64,000 nucleotides of DNA, taken from contig CAWGMT010000011.1 of assembly GCA_963823675.1 (NCBI GenBank), positions 186,001-250,000 on the forward strand, given 5' to 3'. A model generated the notes under the pieces. The model worked only from the letters and a program-made list of their open reading frames with translations, did not search any database and had not been told where the DNA came from. The DNA comes from CAWGMT01 sp963823675. GTDB taxonomy: Bacteria > Planctomycetota > Planctomycetia > Isosphaerales > Isosphaeraceae. Every line of letters begins with the position of its first letter. Positions within the stretch are counted from its first letter, which is position 1. Below, piece after piece: positions 35,288 through 43,751 of the stretch. The position numbers were made by a program, and so were the translations under genes.

Positions 35288-37588
35288 CTAAGGACGGCGT
35301 GGCTCCGCCCGCCGGTCCGTCAATTGCAGAATCGTCGATTGCTGCTCGCCGGTGAAATCCCACGTGACGGCGACCACAAACGGGTAGCTTGGCGCCTCTG
35401 CTTGCTCGGCACCGGCGTTGACCTGGAGCGAGACATCGCGGCCGGCGATCTGGCTGACCCGGTCGCCGACCTGGTAGCTGGTGACGACCATCGGGATCGT
35501 GATCGAGGCCGTCAGCGGCGGAAACTCGTGGGCGCTCCGGAGCTGGCAGGCATGCGCGGTTGCGAGGTCGGTGTCATCCTGGACGACGTCGGGCATAAGC
35601 GGAGTCTGCGAGAAGGCCGAAGTGCCATCGACGACGTCGTAGTGAAAGTGGTCCTTGGCATCGACCCGGCGGACGATCGTCTGCTTCATCGGCGAGGCGT
35701 CGCGGCGATAGGCTTCGACGTCGATGCCGAAGTCGCCCTCGATCACCGTCGTCAGGCGGAGGTAGAACTGTCGTTCGCCGACCGGCGCGGAAGGGTCGGT
35801 ATTGGGGTTGGCGATGCCCTTGATGCCCCGGAGCTTGCCGTCGGGGACCGGCCAGGGTCCGCCGGCGCCTGACGGCGGCTTGCCGGCCAGCCATTCCTCG
35901 GGGCTCTCGGCTGTGACCATGATGCCCAGGCGGTCGGTCAGGAGCGACCAGCCGCCGTCGATTGTTTGCCAGTCCGTGCCCGAGACCGTGTCCCAGAGGA
36001 CCGGCGGATCGGCGCCACCGTTGCCGTAATTGCGCGAGACCGCGAGCTGGGCCTTGCGCGGCAGGTTGAGCAGGTCCTTGGAAAAGAGCCTGTTCTTGCC
36101 GGGACGGTAGCGGCGGACGTAGCTGGGCGGCGCATCGGGATCATCGGCGTCGCTGGGGTCCTGGAATAACTTCGCCAGATCGATAGGCTGGTTGGTTTCC
36201 CACTGGTTATTCTCGATCGACCAGTGTCCGTCGGCGCATTCATCGGCGACGTAATACCGGTACTTCTTGCGCGTGTCGGCCGCCGCGTTGGATTGGTCGA
36301 GCGCGGTCAGCCGGAAGGCGGCGCCGGCGTTGTTCTCGTCGCCGGCAGCCGGCATGAATCCGGGCGCCAGGATGACCGAGATCTCGTAGCGCTCGAGCGC
36401 CGTCTCGATGAAGACGTCATTGGCGACCCCGTGAAAATCGAACGCCGCGTGCATCGCCGCCAGGTTCGCCATTGCGTCGGTAATAAACGAGCCGGATTCG
36501 GGTAGATAGACCGGTTTGGGCTCGTTGGGCGCGGAGGCGTCCTTGCGGTAGACGTCGAGGTAATCGTAGGGTTCGCCGTTTTGATCATCCTCGCAGACCC
36601 AGCGCATGGCGAAGCCGTAGAAATCGAGGAGCTGGGCGACCGCCTCGGGCCACGGCTTGTTGGTCGCGTCATAGTCGCGGATCACGTTGGGATCGGTCTG
36701 GTAGGTCGCGGGGTTCGACGGGTCGAAGTATTCCTGGCCCTCGAGCGGCCGGCGGTTCTGTAGGAGCGCGTCGAGGATGCCGAAATCGGGGTTAGCGACC
36801 ACCGAGTCCTCGTCCTGATTGTTCCAGACCGCCAGGATGTAGCGGACCGCCTTCGAGAGGTTCCAGAGCGTGCGCGGGTCGGGATCTCGGTCGATGCTCG
36901 GGTCGAGGAATACCGGGAATGGGGCCGCAGTCGCCTGATTGAGGACCTGCACGTCATAGTTATCGGGCGTGCAATTGGGCAGGTATCCGCCCACGACTCG
37001 CGTTCCGGTCCCGGACGGATTGAATCGGGTGGGCAGGTCGGTGGAGACCTGGTCGCTCTGACTCTGGCTATTCGGCTTGTCGCCATTGCGTTCGTACCGG
37101 CCGCCGATCGGCCGATCCCAGCAACGAATCGCCACCCCGGCGGCGACGAACGTCACCGCCTGGTGCCCGGGCGTGATGTCGGTCTGCGGAACGCGAACGA
37201 ACCCGTGGAAGAGCACCCGCGTCGTGTCGTCCGGCATGAGCGCCAGAACGACCAGTTCATCATCGGTCGCGACGACGTAATCGGGATCGACCGCGCCCTG
37301 GATCGGCCAGACATCCTCGAACTGGGATGGCCAGTTGTTCGCGGCGGCGGCGACTTCGTCCAGGATGTAGCTGAAGCGGGCGGTGGGCGGCTCGGGGCCT
37401 TCCTTATACTGGATCTGCTCGCAGCAAATGTTCGGCAGCAGCGTGTAGTTCGTGTCCTCTTCCCCATCGCCTCCGTCGCCAGAACCTCCGCTGCTGTCAA
37501 AAAGGTACGTACGGATCGCGATCGCGTTGAATGCGAGCTGCGGGGACTGGGGGTCGAAGGTAAAACTGCCTGTCGCCATTTTTGCCAA
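35288..37588 (-). CDS. Large phage tail/baseplate-like protein
   Basis: 766 residues with no signal peptide. Features are a beta-rich N-terminus (GSFTFDPQSPQLAFNAIAIR), a domain with PDDTTRVLFHGFVRVPQTDITPG, and late VTSYQVGDRVSQIAGRDVSL with WDFTGEQQSTILQLTDRR. The last segment is like the hub domains of tail baseplate proteins, where an attachment domain ends in an OB-like fold. The gene is intact and occupies the position of the distal tail/baseplate genes after the tape-measure candidate. I assign it as baseplate or hub by position and shape, not by a named family. Confidence 0.65.
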   Translation of the reverse strand: MAKMATGSFTFDPQSPQLAFNAIAIRTYLFDSSGGSGDGGDGEEDTNYTLLPNICCEQIQYKEGPEPPTARFSYILDEVAAAANNWPSQFEDVWPIQGAVDPDYVVATDDELVVLALMPDDTTRVLFHGFVRVPQTDITPGHQAVTFVAAGVAIRCWDRPIGGRYERNGDKPNSQSQSDQVSTDLPTRFNPSGTGTRVVGGYLPNCTPDNYDVQVLNQATAAPFPVFLDPSIDRDPDPRTLWNLSKAVRYILAVWNNQDEDSVVANPDFGILDALLQNRRPLEGQEYFDPSNPATYQTDPNVIRDYDATNKPWPEAVAQLLDFYGFAMRWVCEDDQNGEPYDYLDVYRKDASAPNEPKPVYLPESGSFITDAMANLAAMHAAFDFHGVANDVFIETALERYEISVILAPGFMPAAGDENNAGAAFRLTALDQSNAAADTRKKYRYYVADECADGHWSIENNQWETNQPIDLAKLFQDPSDADDPDAPPSYVRRYRPGKNRLFSKDLLNLPRKAQLAVSRNYGNGGADPPVLWDTVSGTDWQTIDGGWSLLTDRLGIMVTAESPEEWLAGKPPSGAGGPWPVPDGKLRGIKGIANPNTDPSAPVGERQFYLRLTTVIEGDFGIDVEAYRRDASPMKQTIVRRVDAKDHFHYDVVDGTSAFSQTPLMPDVVQDDTDLATAHACQLRSAHEFPPLTASITIPMVVTSYQVGDRVSQIAGRDVSLQVNAGAEQAEAPSYPFVVAVTWDFTGEQQSTILQLTDRRAEPRRP

Positions 37589-37618
37589 GGATAAAGGGTA
37601 AAGGATGAATCGGATGAT

Positions 37619-38239
37619 TCAGGATCCCAGGCCGAGCGCCCGCATCGCTGAATAGAGCCGGTTGAGCATCCCCTGCTCGGTGCTCGTCCACGTCGAGCCC
37701 GCGGTCGCCGCGCCGAGCGTCTGCTGGACGACCGGCGTCGTCCCGAAGAAGCCGAGCTTCTGATTTGCCGCGGTGCCGATCTGCGTGCCGGTCGTCGTCC
37801 CCAGTGATAGATTCACCCCGTCGGTGAAGGAGCCGCAGACCATGAAGCACTGCCGGTTATCCGTGATCGCTGTGATCGTGCTCGAGCCCGTGACGACCGT
37901 CGCGAGCCGGACGTGGGGCGTCGCCGGGTAGGAGAGGGCGACGACCAGGCCCCACCCGTTCGTCCCGTCGAGGTAGAGAACGCGCGTCGCGTTGCTCGTG
38001 ATTGCCTGGGAGGTCGCTCCCGCGAACATGCCGACCGTGCCGTCCTGCTTGACGAACTGGCCGGCGGCGACGTGGACGTTCAGGCTAGCGGATGGGAACT
38101 CGGTCGGGATCACGGCTAGCGATCCGATTGGTGCTAAAGCGTCCAGTGCAGTACAGTTAGCGTTGACAGGGACGTTCCAGCCCCGGTCGCCCGAGGCCGG
38201 CATCGCAAGGCCGACATTCGCGGTATAGGAGTTACTCAT
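37619..38239 (-). CDS. Phage tail fibre-type protein
   Basis: 206 residues opening MSNSYTANVGLAMPASGDRGWN, which recurs at the N-terminus of phage fibre or receptor-binding subunits. It continues with repeated beta segments (LNVHVAAGQFVKQDGTVGMF, NLSLGTTTGTQIGTAANQKL, FFGTTPVVQQTLG). The NLSLGTTTGTQIG stretch is typical of fibre shaft sequences that trimerise. Its ATG overlaps the ATG of the divergent gene at 38238. Confidence 0.75.
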   Translation of the reverse strand: MSNSYTANVGLAMPASGDRGWNVPVNANCTALDALAPIGSLAVIPTEFPSASLNVHVAAGQFVKQDGTVGMFAGATSQAITSNATRVLYLDGTNGWGLVVALSYPATPHVRLATVVTGSSTITAITDNRQCFMVCGSFTDGVNLSLGTTTGTQIGTAANQKLGFFGTTPVVQQTLGAATAGSTWTSTEQGMLNRLYSAMRALGLGS

Positions 38240-38483
38240 GTCTGGTACGATCGACCTCGATGAAAACCAGGCGGCGGCGATCGCCGACAGCGTCCGGCGA
38301 CCCTATCACATTCTCAGGCTGCCCCTCGACGGGGGAGAGGTGTTCGCGGTCTGCGCGCCCAAGGCGATCTCGAACACCGATTTTGAGCTGATCTTGAGGA
38401 CGCTCGAATCCTGGCGGCCGAACATGGTCCGCCGCAAGCCGCTGACGATCGAGCCGGAAGAACCCTATGAATTGCGCGCCTAG
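38238..38483 (+). CDS. Small phage-type protein, divergent from the fibre gene
   Basis: 81 residues (MSGTIDLDENQAAAIADSVRR...). It is a compact alpha/beta-looking sequence, and DFELILRTLESWRPNMV looks like a real protein helix. TAGGAG lies eight bases before the ATG, inside the opposite gene. Its start codon and that of the minus-strand fibre gene overlap in CATG. No function recognised. Confidence 0.55.
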   Translation: MSGTIDLDENQAAAIADSVRRPYHILRLPLDGGEVFAVCAPKAISNTDFELILRTLESWRPNMVRRKPLTIEPEEPYELRA

Positions 38484-38497
38484 TTATTACTAGACGC

Positions 38498-38526
38498 TTG
38501 ACTACCTATCGGGTTGCCTGTAATAT
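38498..38526 (+). promoter_or_regulatory. Strong sigma-70-type promoter for the endonuclease pair, likely leaderless
   Basis: TTGACT (38498-38503) and TAATAT (38521-38526) are separated by exactly 17 bases. The ATG of the first endonuclease gene is six bases past the -10 box, so transcription would start at or next to the A of that ATG. The mRNA would then have no leader, consistent with the absence of a ribosome binding site there. Confidence 0.7.
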
Positions 38527-38532
38527 GTGGGT

Positions 38533-39273
38533 ATGGACATAAGCGCCGACAAACCTGAATGCCTGCTGCAAAGCGATAGCGGTGATGTACACGACGTTGC
38601 CGAAGAACGGTGCGCGAGGAAGCGCGCGTACATGCGAGCCTACCGGGCAATAGCAACAAAAAGGGAACGGATAAACGAACTACGTCGGAAGGACTACGAA
38701 TCCGATAAGGAAAGGACCAAGGCGAGACGCCGCGAATACTGGAAAAATCGCAGCGACGAAGCGAAAGCTCGTGACCAGCAGCGCTGTCAGGATTACAAGA
38801 AGGCCTGGCAGCAGGCCAACAAGGAAAAGGTGGCCGCCGCCTATAAGCGCTACAGAGAGCGGCACCGTGAGGAACTCAAGGTCAGACGGGTAGAGCGGGA
38901 GCAGGCCAATAAGGCCGAATATCTGGCCCGCGTGAAAGCCTACCGTGATCGCAACAAGAGTAAGATCAACGAGCGGAAGAGAAAAAGAGGTCGTCAGAAT
39001 TGGCTCGCGGAATCATGTCGCAAATTTGGAATCACACCGTCAACTCTAGAAGCTCTTGAGAAATGGCAGGACGGTAAGTGCGCGATCTGTCGAACACCGT
39101 TTACGTTTGGCAAGCCGACCGTTGATCACTGCCACCGCACCGGAAGAGTCCGAGGTCTTCTCTGTTTCCACTGCAACACTGGCATCGGCCAATTGCGCGA
39201 TGATCCTAAATTGATCAGGAAGGCGATCCGCTATCTTTCCGGGTCTGGTTCTAGACGCCAGGACGCAATATGA
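38533..39273 (+). CDS. Endonuclease VII-type HNH nuclease (first copy)
   Basis: About 246 residues. The last 70 residues are the recombination endonuclease VII (PF02945-type) domain: KWQDGKCAICRTP holds the first zinc CxxC, TVDHCHRTGRVRG the catalytic Asp-His, and LLCFHCNTGIGQLRDDP the second CxxC. The first 150 residues are extremely Lys/Arg/Glu-rich and helical, probably DNA-binding. Such enzymes resolve branched DNA in phages or act as homing endonucleases. The ATG at 38533 is preferred over GTG 38527, which falls right after the -10 box. Confidence 0.85.
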   Translation: MDISADKPECLLQSDSGDVHDVAEERCARKRAYMRAYRAIATKRERINELRRKDYESDKERTKARRREYWKNRSDEAKARDQQRCQDYKKAWQQANKEKVAAAYKRYRERHREELKVRRVEREQANKAEYLARVKAYRDRNKSKINERKRKRGRQNWLAESCRKFGITPSTLEALEKWQDGKCAICRTPFTFGKPTVDHCHRTGRVRGLLCFHCNTGIGQLRDDPKLIRKAIRYLSGSGSRRQDAI

Positions 39274-39779
39274 GTAACGAAGAAACACCCGATCCAAATG
39301 TCGATCGAGAGTTGAACAGATTCCAAAGATATCGGGCTCGACACCGAGATCGGATCAATGCAAAGGCGAGATTACGGCGCCAAAGTTATCCCGGGCATGT
39401 AAAAGCGGCCAAGCAGCGTCACCGAGAGAAGCACATAGAGAAGATTCGCGAAAATGACTGGCTCGCCAAGCACAAAGGTAAGCTTACCCGGGACGAACTG
39501 AAAAGCTTGATAGCATTACAGGACGGCAAATGCGCTATATGTCGGACCGCTTGCGCGGTCGGAAATCGGACCGTCGATCACTGCCACAAAACGGGCGCCG
39601 TTCGCGGCGTCCTCTGCAAGCTTTGCAACGCGGCGGTCGGCCATCTGAATGATGATCCCCGGATAATGCGCGCCGCCGTTCGTTATCTAGAACACTCGCC
39701 TTTGGACTTGATGGAGGCAAACCGCGACCGGGATTCACAGATCAGGATCAACCAGGACTCGCGTTCCAGTTCAACGTGA
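39270..39779 (+). CDS. Endonuclease VII-type HNH nuclease (second copy)
   Basis: 169 residues. It has the same zinc and HNH pattern as its neighbour (QDGKCAICRTACAVG, TVDHCHKTGAVRG, LCKLCNAAVGHLNDDP) with a shorter basic N-terminal part. The ATG overlaps the stop of the first copy by four bases (ATGA), so translation is coupled. The two copies differ considerably in sequence, so the duplication is old or they came from separate sources. The C-terminus overlaps the convergent tail gene by 32 bases. Confidence 0.85.
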   Translation: MSNEETPDPNVDRELNRFQRYRARHRDRINAKARLRRQSYPGHVKAAKQRHREKHIEKIRENDWLAKHKGKLTRDELKSLIALQDGKCAICRTACAVGNRTVDHCHKTGAVRGVLCKLCNAAVGHLNDDPRIMRAAVRYLEHSPLDLMEANRDRDSQIRINQDSRSSST

Positions 39780-41583
39780 TCTCGTAATCCGAGGGGTTCC
39801 ACGTATATTGGAGCCGACTTCGATTTGAGAACGGCGCTGGCTCCTGAGGCGGTGCCTGAATCAAAACCGCCACCGTCGAGCCCGTTCCCTCGTTCCCATT
39901 CGTATCAAACGGAATGACCGCGAAGTGCCATACGCCAGAGCTCAGCGCGCCCGAGGTCCACGAGTATGATCCCGCCGCCTCACCCCAGCCACCTTCGCCA
40001 AATCCGCCATAACCGAATCCGTCAGTGACCACGTTAGCTGTGTAGGCTGCGATGGTTCCGAGTACTTCCGAATAATCGATTCCCGAACCCGGCGCCTCTT
40101 CCCGATAGACGTGGAAGCCGGCGACGTCGGCCGCCTCGAACGTCCCGCCGAGCCACGAGAGCTCGGCCTGGAGGAGCGGCGCCGGCGGCACGAGCGACGA
40201 GAAATCGATCGTCGCCTGTGTGAACCCGACCGTCCCGATGTCGAACCGGACGACGTAGGAGGGCAGAGGCAGCGTGCAGTAGGGCGAGGTCCCGTGCCAG
40301 ACCAGGACGTCGTTCTCGTAGACCTGATAGACGAGATCGGAGCCGGCCGGGATGTCGCTGGTCCACGACAAGAAGAGCTCGGTCCCGTACTGGACGGGCG
40401 GATTGACGCTCGTGATGTACTGCTGGGTCCAACCCTCGTAGACCTGGGAACCAGGCACGATCGCCGCGCCCGGACACCAGGCGCGTCCGGGTGCCATCCG
40501 GCGCCTTAATGGCGAGGGATCGAGCGACCAGATCGTCCGCCAGTTCGACGCGGCGATGACGGGCGGAATCGGGAGCCGGGCGAAGGTCTGCGGCGTCGCA
40601 GCCTTGCCCGGCGCCGCGCGGCGTCGCGTCTCGCTCGGATCGACCCAACGGATCGTGTTCCAGAACGCGAACGGGATCGGCGCCGGCACGCCGAATTGTG
40701 GCGGGGTCGAAAGCCAGACCGAGCCGCGGTTGACAGCGTGTATCCGCCGCGACGCATCGCGACAGACGATCCCGGATCGCAGTCCCCCGGCCGGCGGCAC
40801 GACCGGCGTCCCGAACCGGACGGCCAGCGGCTGGATGACCTGGCCGCGCGAGCGCGCGCGCTGGACGATCGGGAGGGCCCGGACGGGGCCAGCCTGGGGC
40901 GAGCCGGAATAGCCGTAGAAATACCATTCGTCGGTGTAGGCGTTGTCGCTGTGGGATTGGAGCGTCAGGCCGGCACAGCCCGAGCCAGTGACCGATGAGT
41001 CGCTGACGCTGATCGCCGTCGTCGCGCCGGCCTGCCACGTACCCGAGCTGTTGAGGTTATACCCGTCACTTGCCCTGGTGAGCGTGACGGCGATCGTCGA
41101 ATTCTGGCAACTGAGCTGGAGCTGGTACCACTCGTCGGTCGATACCGTGACGCTTTGGACGCTGGCAAGCAGCGTTTGCGTGCCGGCGACAACTGCATAC
41201 AACAGGACGTGAGCCGGGTTTGCGAAGCCAATCCGATCGGGCGTGAGCTGCGCCCAGTAATACGACGTCCCACCGTCAATGGCCGTGCCCGAGACGCGCG
41301 CGAGGAGCCCATAGGTCTGATTCGCAGTCGTCGCGGCGGCGTTGAAGCTCGCATAGACGAGGACGTTCCCGCCGTTCCCGTCAGGCGTCTGGTAGATCGC
41401 CGGCCAGTGCGTATCGTTGCCGGCGACGTCGCAGGCCAACACGTTCGGCGACGAGAGCGGCGAGATCCCGCCGGTCGGGCTCGCGGTCGTCGCGAGCGGC
41501 GTCCCGACGGAGAACCCCCAGTTCGACGGCAGCGCCGGGGCGGAGACGCCATCCCAGTTCTCGTAATGGATGAGGCTTGGCAT
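39748..41583 (-). CDS. Phage virion protein with LamG-like and fibronectin-like domains
   Basis: 611 residues. The N-terminal 220 residues form a concanavalin/LamG-like domain (WDGVSAPALPSNWGFSVG, YQLQLSCQNSTIAVTLTRA, NAYTDEWYFYGY). The middle is Arg/Pro-rich with repeating units around WVDPSETRRRAAPGK and WSLDPSPLRRRMAPGR. The C-terminus has fibronectin type III-like strands (GFHVYREEAPGSG, GVWHFAVIPFDTNGNEG). The gene at 61592-62566 shares the repeat unit and the fibronectin part. ATG 41583 is chosen because the upstream frame runs through the palindromic spacer. Likely a tail fibre or adhesion protein. Confidence 0.7.
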   Translation of the reverse strand: MPSLIHYENWDGVSAPALPSNWGFSVGTPLATTASPTGGISPLSSPNVLACDVAGNDTHWPAIYQTPDGNGGNVLVYASFNAAATTANQTYGLLARVSGTAIDGGTSYYWAQLTPDRIGFANPAHVLLYAVVAGTQTLLASVQSVTVSTDEWYQLQLSCQNSTIAVTLTRASDGYNLNSSGTWQAGATTAISVSDSSVTGSGCAGLTLQSHSDNAYTDEWYFYGYSGSPQAGPVRALPIVQRARSRGQVIQPLAVRFGTPVVPPAGGLRSGIVCRDASRRIHAVNRGSVWLSTPPQFGVPAPIPFAFWNTIRWVDPSETRRRAAPGKAATPQTFARLPIPPVIAASNWRTIWSLDPSPLRRRMAPGRAWCPGAAIVPGSQVYEGWTQQYITSVNPPVQYGTELFLSWTSDIPAGSDLVYQVYENDVLVWHGTSPYCTLPLPSYVVRFDIGTVGFTQATIDFSSLVPPAPLLQAELSWLGGTFEAADVAGFHVYREEAPGSGIDYSEVLGTIAAYTANVVTDGFGYGGFGEGGWGEAAGSYSWTSGALSSGVWHFAVIPFDTNGNEGTGSTVAVLIQAPPQEPAPFSNRSRLQYTWNPSDYEITLNWNASPG

Positions 41584-41701
41584 TTGTCCTTGGTCCCTTG
41601 TCCCTCGTCCCTTGTTCGCTTCGCGTGCGTCATCGGCTGGGATCAGTGCCGGGCCTTCCAACCAAGGACAAGGGACAAATGACAAAGGACAATGGAAGCC
41701 C
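41584..41701. repeat. GGACAAG/GGACAAA palindromic spacer element
   Basis: 118 bases of GGACAAG/GGACAAA units in one orientation at one end and TTGTCC units at the other. The element runs from the stop of the 41702 gene to AAGGACAA directly before the ATG at 41583. It is the same class as the elements at 34.6, 35.1 and 45.7 kb. Confidence 0.8.
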
Positions 41702-42075
41702 TCATGTGAGGGCTTCCATGACGCACTTGAAAGGAAGGCACCAGCCGCCGCCCGCGAGCGGACGCGGTCCTTCGGCGAACGGCTCATAATCGCCGCGGAA
41801 GATGACGTTCGCCCACGTCCGGCCGAGGTTATCGACGAGCGTGTGCGGCTGACCGTCGGCGTACGTGAGGAGCGCGGCCTCGGCGTTCGTGATGTCGTAG
41901 AACGAGCTGCCCGCGAAGACGCCCGAGATCAGGAACGTACGGCCGCGCGAGCCGCCGTGCAGGGTCTGCTGACCATTGATGCCGAAGAAGGCGTTGAACT
42001 GCTGGCGCTTGGGTGCGGGTTGTGGCGCACGTGACTCGCATAGCCGAAAACCGGGTTGCCGTCGAGAGTTGGCAC
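41702..42075 (-). CDS. Phage tail-type protein, recovered across a frameshift
   Basis: About 124 residues after repair. The start (GTG 42075) reads PTLDGNPVFGYASHVRHNPHP. One base is missing near 42011, and the next frame continues KRQQFNAFFGINGQQTLHGG, RTFLISGVFAG, NLGRTWANVIFRGDYEPFAEG and ends GWCLPFKCVMEALT at the stop 41702-41704. The continuous, protein-like downstream frame makes this a convincing gene. It lies between the tape-measure candidate and the LamG protein, so a minor tail protein is likely. No family named. Confidence 0.65.
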
Positions 42076-42107
42076 TTTGACACTCGCTCGTCTTCTTGAG
42101 TCAGATG

Positions 42108-43496
42108 TTAGAAGGAGGCCACGCTGCCGTCGGTCCGGCCGGGAAACGGTGCCGGCTTGGCCGGCAGGGCCGGCGGTACCGGGGCTATCTGGAGCCTGCC
42201 AGCTCCGAGCGCCGGTAGCCGGCCCGTGCCGGTGAACCGCTCCAATCCCTGCGTGAACATCTCCAGCGCACGGGCCAGGCGATCGGTATCGATACCCTGA
42301 CCAGAGGAGCCACCGGTCGCGCCACGGGTTGGTTCGAAGATTCCCCGCAGCGGTTCAGACGCTGGAAGAGACGTGCGCTCCATGCCCGCTGCCAGGACTG
42401 CGGGCATCCGCGTTCCGCCCGCGGGCACTCGCTCCAGAATGGCGGGTTGCACGTCGGCCCCCGATTGCGCTCGATTTTGCCCGATGATCTCCCGGGGGTC
42501 GAATGGTTGGCGGCCATCGATTGCGGCCGTTCGGTCGTGGATTGTCGTCCTGTCTTTCCACGAAGCGAGCGCCTCGGCCGCAATGATCGAGCGCGCTGTT
42601 GATGCGCGGTCGGCTCCAGCCTGTATTGGCCGCACAGCCTCGCGCGCCTGAGCATCTCGCAGGATGGGAGCAAGCGGCCGCTCCCAGCTCGTTGGCTGCG
42701 CGTCGTCCCATTCGGCCCTGGTTCCGAGGCGCTCGCTCGCGGCGGGAATGAGCTGGTGCCGGAGCCCGTTGCGATCGACGTCCTCGAGCCTGGCGCCGGC
42801 ATTTCGGTCCTCTGAATCATTTCGAGCGGCGAGAGCGGCCAGGAGCGACTGGGCCATTGGTGGCGGATACGCTCCCTGGACCACGGATGGGCTGAGCTCG
42901 GCGAACGGGGCCAGCGTTGGCGAGTACAACGCCTGAGAGATCATTGCGTTGTGGACCGCTTCGTAGTCCGGCGCATTGGCCGCGAGGGTGACCCGCTCGG
43001 CTTCCCGCCAAGATTGGAGCGCAAGGGCCTGGAGCTCGGCCTGCCCAGGCATGGCCTGCCCCGGAAGGCCGAGTTTTTTGCCAGGGCTCGCCAGGGTTTG
43101 CGGCTTCCCCGCCTGTTCGATCATGACGTCGGTGGCTTCGATCGCAGCGGGCCCGACCGGGTTATACTGCTCGATAATCGCGTTGACGACTGCGGGATCC
43201 GAAGTTGGGCGAGCCGTTTTCGGTGCTAACTCTGCGACGGGCTGCGTGGCTGTCAAGATAGACCGGAACCGTTGGGCCCACGCCGTCCGGTCGTCGTTCG
43301 CGGCCAGGTACTGCTCGCGCTTGGGTTGCTTGGCTGCTTCGGCCGTGCGTGCGGCCGTCCGGGCTTGCTGCGCGGCGAGTTGTCTGGCGGCGGCCTCCTG
43401 GTCGTGCACGGCTCGGCTCGCGGCATCGGCCGTTTCGCGGATCGCTCGCCTCTGATTCCGCGTTGCTCGTGTTTGCACCTCGGACTCGATGAGCAT
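42108..43496 (-). CDS. Helical Ala/Gln/Arg-rich phage protein, tape-measure candidate
   Basis: About 462 residues from ATG 43496. The first 100 are Arg/Ala/Gln-rich and helical (RATRNQRRAIRETADAASRA, HDQEAAARQLAAQQARTAAR). The middle has more helices (ALQSWREAERVTLAANAPDY) and the C-terminus is Pro/Gly-rich (LPALGAGRLQIAPVPPALP). By position, after the chaperone-like gene and before small tail genes, it could be a tape-measure or scaffold protein, although it is short for one. An ATG 18 codons upstream exists but lacks a ribosome binding site. Confidence 0.55.
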   Translation of the reverse strand: MLIESEVQTRATRNQRRAIRETADAASRAVHDQEAAARQLAAQQARTAARTAEAAKQPKREQYLAANDDRTAWAQRFRSILTATQPVAELAPKTARPTSDPAVVNAIIEQYNPVGPAAIEATDVMIEQAGKPQTLASPGKKLGLPGQAMPGQAELQALALQSWREAERVTLAANAPDYEAVHNAMISQALYSPTLAPFAELSPSVVQGAYPPPMAQSLLAALAARNDSEDRNAGARLEDVDRNGLRHQLIPAASERLGTRAEWDDAQPTSWERPLAPILRDAQAREAVRPIQAGADRASTARSIIAAEALASWKDRTTIHDRTAAIDGRQPFDPREIIGQNRAQSGADVQPAILERVPAGGTRMPAVLAAGMERTSLPASEPLRGIFEPTRGATGGSSGQGIDTDRLARALEMFTQGLERFTGTGRLPALGAGRLQIAPVPPALPAKPAPFPGRTDGSVASF

Positions 43497-43544
43497 CGCG
43501 CTCTTTCGCTCCTCTATATGCTGCGTGCTGGAGATTGGGCGGTA

Positions 43545-43725
43545 TGACATGCGGGTTCAGTCCGGGTGAGAAGGCCAAGATGGCGTTGATCAACTGGGGC
43601 CGTGTGAATAAGGCCTGAATCCTGGAATAAAGAAGAAAGCGCGGCTCGACTTGCTCCACGGCGAATCCGGTGAGAGTTAAGATTTCCAGTACCGAGCGCT
43701 CGGTCAGGGCAAGCAAAGCTTGCAA
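43545..43725 (-). pseudogene. Possible C-terminal remnant of a SAM-dependent methyltransferase
   Basis: The frame reads ALTERSVLEILTLTGFAVEQ then VEPRFLLYS, resembling the tail of class I methyltransferases (LTxxSLxExLxxAGFxVExVxPRFLPY). No N-terminal methyltransferase domain is present and the frame runs into the start region of the phage gene. Next to it lies a GT87 gene, so this could be what is left of a polysaccharide gene. Confidence 0.35.
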
Positions 43726-43751
43726 GAAACCACCTTGAAAGGGTTCGTTCG

